Of a DNA stretch of 6,386 nucleotides, positions 4,006 through 6,386 are shown piece by piece (position 1 is the first letter of the stretch; each line of letters begins with the position of its first letter). The translations under genes were made by a program, and so were the position numbers. The notes under the pieces are model-generated. The model was not told the DNA's origin and did not search any database. It saw only the letters and a program-made list of their open reading frames with translations. The stretch comes from Desulfobacteraceae bacterium (GTDB lineage: Bacteria > Desulfobacterota > Desulfobacteria > Desulfobacterales > Desulfobacteraceae): positions 1-6,386 of the forward strand of contig PIVQ01000434.1 in NCBI GenBank assembly GCA_003354055.1. Direction: 5' to 3'.

Positions 4006-6189
4006 TTAACTGTACATTTCTGCGATTTTTTTCTTTTTCAGATTTCTGCGAAACCAAACCCCGAATCCGAACAGGACCACAATGACAGGCAAGGCGGCAA
4101 TATTAAAAGCCTTGAAGATTCCTTTGGTCAGAGCGGTGGTCTGGGCCAGAGGATTTAAGGTCTGTTGTTTGCTTCTCATCTGTGCAATGGCATCTTCTCC
4201 GTTCAAATGGTCCACCACATTGAGCAGAAAGGTGGCATTGGTGGTCCGGCCTTCTGCATCGAGCATATTGTCATGGAGCATCTGGGTGCAGCCCAGCACA
4301 AAAATTTTCGCCGGTGCTGAAGATTCAATCATCCTGTTTTCGGTTTTAACTCCCGGCAAGGGGGCCGTGGTTTGCTCTTTGGCAGCCTGTTTTTGGGCGT
4401 CCTGTCCAGGATCAACATCCTTTTCTCCCATCTCTTTTTGGGGGACAGGTTTGCCTTTGAAGTAGGAGGTGAACTCGCCTTCAAGTATGTAGGCCAGGTC
4501 ATAGCTGGTCAGTTCATCCTGTCCCGCGGGCGGTGTGATATACATGGGGTTAAGGTTGATGTTGTCTTCCATTAACCAGGACTTGTCTGAGGACCAGAGC
4601 AGTCGTTGGGTCGTGACTTTATCCTTGTTGATATTGTTTTCCACAAGGGATACAGGAGATATCTGCATAGCCACCAGGCCTTTGATGTTTTTCATGAAGG
4701 CAGGATCGTTGTTGATGCTTGCCTCCTTGAGCATGGGGGCAAAATAAATGCTCTGTTCACCACCGCCCTGGGATTGGGGAAGCTGGTGTTTGTATGCATT
4801 TTTATCCAGCACATAGGCAGGCTCAATTTTTACCCCGTAATGGGCCAGAAGTTTTGAAAGACCTGTATCAATGGGTGTGAAGCTGGGAGGCATACCCATG
4901 CCCCCGGCCGGAGCCTGTTCGTTAAAGGCATCTGCAAAAACAGCGATGTTGGTCCCTTTCATAAGGGCCTGGTCGATCTGGAACAGTTCATAATTTGAAA
5001 AGGGCTGGGTGGGTTTAGCAATGACCAGGCAGTTCAGTCCTTCTGGGATGCTGTTCTCTTTCAGGCCGATCTGTTTTACGTTGTATCGGGCATCCAGCAG
5101 CTGGCCGAATGCGGTGAGGCCGTTACCGGGCCGTCCCTGCATCATGGCCATTCGGTCCGGTCCCAGAATCGGGGTGCCGTGATCGGAGAGATAGCCGATA
5201 TCTTTGTTAATGCCGATCATCTTTTCCATGACGGCGGTAATTTCCTCTTCAAGGGCTAAAGGATCTGCCATCTGATACGTGGTGCCGATGATGGGCAGCT
5301 CAATCGCCGTGATCAGGGGCAGGGCTGTGACCTCATCCTTGTATGTCACCACAAGGCCTGCAATGCCAATGCCTGCCTGAATATTCTGGTCCTCAATGGC
5401 AGGCCAGCTCATGGCCATGAGGTCATACTCTTTGGCAATGGCTTCCAGGCCTGCTTTGTCTGTGGGGTCTTCATGTTTGAAATCAAGGATGCCCAGGTTT
5501 TTCCGGTTTAAATCGTCAATGGTTTGGGTCACGGCCGCTGCAAGGCCGGGTAGTTCGGGCAGGCCGATCAGGGGGGCGATGTCATTGAGTTTTGAAGATA
5601 AATACATAGTGGCTTTTATCTTGTCTGTCTGCCGGAGCAGGGCGGATACCTTGTTGTTCATCTTCTGGATGGCTGTGGTGAGCTGGTATTCAAGCCCGTT
5701 ACTTGAGGTAATGGCCGGGATTTTTTCAATGAGATCTCCATGGAGGAGAACCAGTCCCATATATGCATTTTTAAATTTTAGCTCGTCATTTTCCATGACC
5801 CGGATCTGAACGGGCTGGATGCCGTAATCCCTGGCAATTTCCCTGTTTTTGTCCGCCTTGGCTGCAATGTCTCCTTCCTGGGACACATTATAGAAGGTGT
5901 AATTAAAATATTTGCCTGCCTCTGCGGAATATTCGGTGAGAAGATCTCGAAGATACCGTTCCGTATTGTTGTGGGGAGCGGGCAGATTTTTGGAGAAAAA
6001 TACCTTGATGTTAAGCGGTTCCGACAGCGTTGATACAGCAGTTTTACTGGCGTCTGACAGGGAGTACATCCTGTTTTGGGTGAGGTCTGTCCGGAAAAAC
6101 ATTGTCAGTCCCACCACATTGATCAGGACAATCACTGCCGTGTATAAAATAAATTTAATATAGTATTCTTTAAGGAAAAGCTTACCCAT
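4006..6189 (-). CDS. gldG: GldG-family auxiliary protein of an ABC-2 exporter
   Basis: This 727-residue protein belongs to the ABC_transp_aux / gliding-motility GldG-like family. It has an N-terminal membrane helix (about 12-32), then the family start TDLTQNRMYSLSDASKT (34-50), a large periplasmic region (about 50-690) and a C-terminal helix (about 694-714) followed by a basic cytoplasmic tail RRNLKKKK. A charged, Gln/Pro-rich low-complexity linker at about 579-617 separates the main body from the last periplasmic part. In Bacteroidetes GldF and GldG accompany an ABC transporter needed for gliding. In deltaproteobacteria homologues occur in export cassettes with unknown substrate, so gliding should not be assumed. 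AAGGAG (6200-6195) stands 5 nt before the ATG and overlaps the TAA of the permease gene, a sign of coupled translation. It is followed closely by the DUF4340 gene. Confidence 0.88.
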   Translation of the reverse strand: MGKLFLKEYYIKFILYTAVIVLINVVGLTMFFRTDLTQNRMYSLSDASKTAVSTLSEPLNIKVFFSKNLPAPHNNTERYLRDLLTEYSAEAGKYFNYTFYNVSQEGDIAAKADKNREIARDYGIQPVQIRVMENDELKFKNAYMGLVLLHGDLIEKIPAITSSNGLEYQLTTAIQKMNNKVSALLRQTDKIKATMYLSSKLNDIAPLIGLPELPGLAAAVTQTIDDLNRKNLGILDFKHEDPTDKAGLEAIAKEYDLMAMSWPAIEDQNIQAGIGIAGLVVTYKDEVTALPLITAIELPIIGTTYQMADPLALEEEITAVMEKMIGINKDIGYLSDHGTPILGPDRMAMMQGRPGNGLTAFGQLLDARYNVKQIGLKENSIPEGLNCLVIAKPTQPFSNYELFQIDQALMKGTNIAVFADAFNEQAPAGGMGMPPSFTPIDTGLSKLLAHYGVKIEPAYVLDKNAYKHQLPQSQGGGEQSIYFAPMLKEASINNDPAFMKNIKGLVAMQISPVSLVENNINKDKVTTQRLLWSSDKSWLMEDNINLNPMYITPPAGQDELTSYDLAYILEGEFTSYFKGKPVPQKEMGEKDVDPGQDAQKQAAKEQTTAPLPGVKTENRMIESSAPAKIFVLGCTQMLHDNMLDAEGRTTNATFLLNVVDHLNGEDAIAQMRSKQQTLNPLAQTTALTKGIFKAFNIAALPVIVVLFGFGVWFRRNLKKKKIAEMYS

Positions 6190-6194
6190 TGTTA

Positions 6195-6201
6195 CTCCTT
6201 A
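6195..6201 (-). promoter_or_regulatory. gldG ribosome binding site overlapping the permease stop codon
   Basis: The minus strand reads TAAGGAG: the TAA (6201-6199) ends the permease, and AAGGAG (6200-6195) is a near-perfect Shine-Dalgarno 5 nt before the gldG ATG. This overlap fixes the gldG start and suggests that ribosomes ending the permease help initiate gldG. Confidence 0.8.
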
Positions 6202-6386
6202 GTTCTTTTCTTTCATGGCAATGTAGGTTGAGAAAATAAAGACAAAGACCACGCTTGCAAAATAGATGATATCCCGTGAATCAATGATCCCTTTAGATAT
6301 GTTTGAAAAGTGGGCATTGGCACTGATATATTCTACCATCGGCACCAGGCGTTCGGGTATGAAAAAGAGCATCCGGTCCAGAATCG
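6199..6386 (-). CDS. gldF: GldF-like ABC-2 type permease, C-terminal part (cut by window edge)
   Basis: An open frame enters from the right edge and ends at TAA (6201-6199), giving the last 62 residues. It includes HFSNISKGIIDSRDIIYF followed by a hydrophobic helix (ASVVFVFIFSTYIAM) and a short basic end KEKN. The pattern of HF, N-x-x-KG-hydrophobic-ID-x-RD-hydrophobic-Y, and then a last transmembrane helix is typical of the end of ABC-2 permeases paired with GldG proteins. The permease forms the inner-membrane channel of an exporter; its ATPase is expected just upstream, outside the window. Only 9 nt separate it from gldG. The identification rests on this short tail plus the neighbour, so GldF is a family label and not proof of a gliding function. 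Confidence 0.82.
   Translation of the reverse strand, partial: ILDRMLFFIPERLVPMVEYISANAHFSNISKGIIDSRDIIYFASVVFVFIFSTYIAMKEKN

Noticed and set aside
4082..4857. Several plus-strand ORFs opposite gldG
   Set aside because: They overlap antisense to a clearly coding frame, show no family resemblance and have no good ribosome binding sites that I could see.

Overview
The window looks like chromosomal DNA of a Gram-negative sulfate-reducer-type deltaproteobacterium (Desulfobacterota, probably Desulfobacteraceae). This is an inference from the style of the proteins: a soluble PAS hybrid kinase of the type abundant in that group, a GldF/GldG/DUF4340 export cassette, and a moderate GC content with AT-rich intergenic DNA. 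No marker gene fixes the taxon. Every supported gene is on the minus strand, so transcription runs from right to left.

Right part (6386 to 2258): the 3' end of a GldF-like ABC-2 permease, then a GldG-family periplasmic auxiliary protein, a membrane-anchored DUF4340 protein and a PlsC-type acyltransferase. Gaps are 9, 31 and 3 nt, so this is almost certainly one operon whose ATPase gene should lie just beyond the right edge. The first three proteins are the usual partners of an exporter with an unknown substrate, and the acyltransferase adds phospholipid synthesis or remodelling at the inner membrane. A terminator-like hairpin with a T-tract overlaps the plsC stop codon and closes the unit.

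Middle (2155 to 605): a monocistronic-looking, soluble hybrid histidine kinase (PAS, HisKA, HATPase, receiver) with all catalytic residues present and no output domain.

Left part (604 to 1): about 500 bp without a supported gene, then the first 32 codons of mraZ, the first gene of the division and cell wall (dcw) cluster. This noncoding stretch is the least ordinary part of the window. It holds a candidate mraZ promoter with MraZ-box-like repeats, a partial mirror-image copy of that promoter and operator module facing the other way, a third copy of the AAAGTGG box, a G-rich strand-asymmetric block, and a 154-bp imperfect palindrome immediately after the kinase stop codon. I see no mobile-element genes, tRNA, rRNA or CRISPR. 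I do not see a clearly new multi-gene system. The best candidates for something undescribed are the noncoding elements between the kinase and mraZ.
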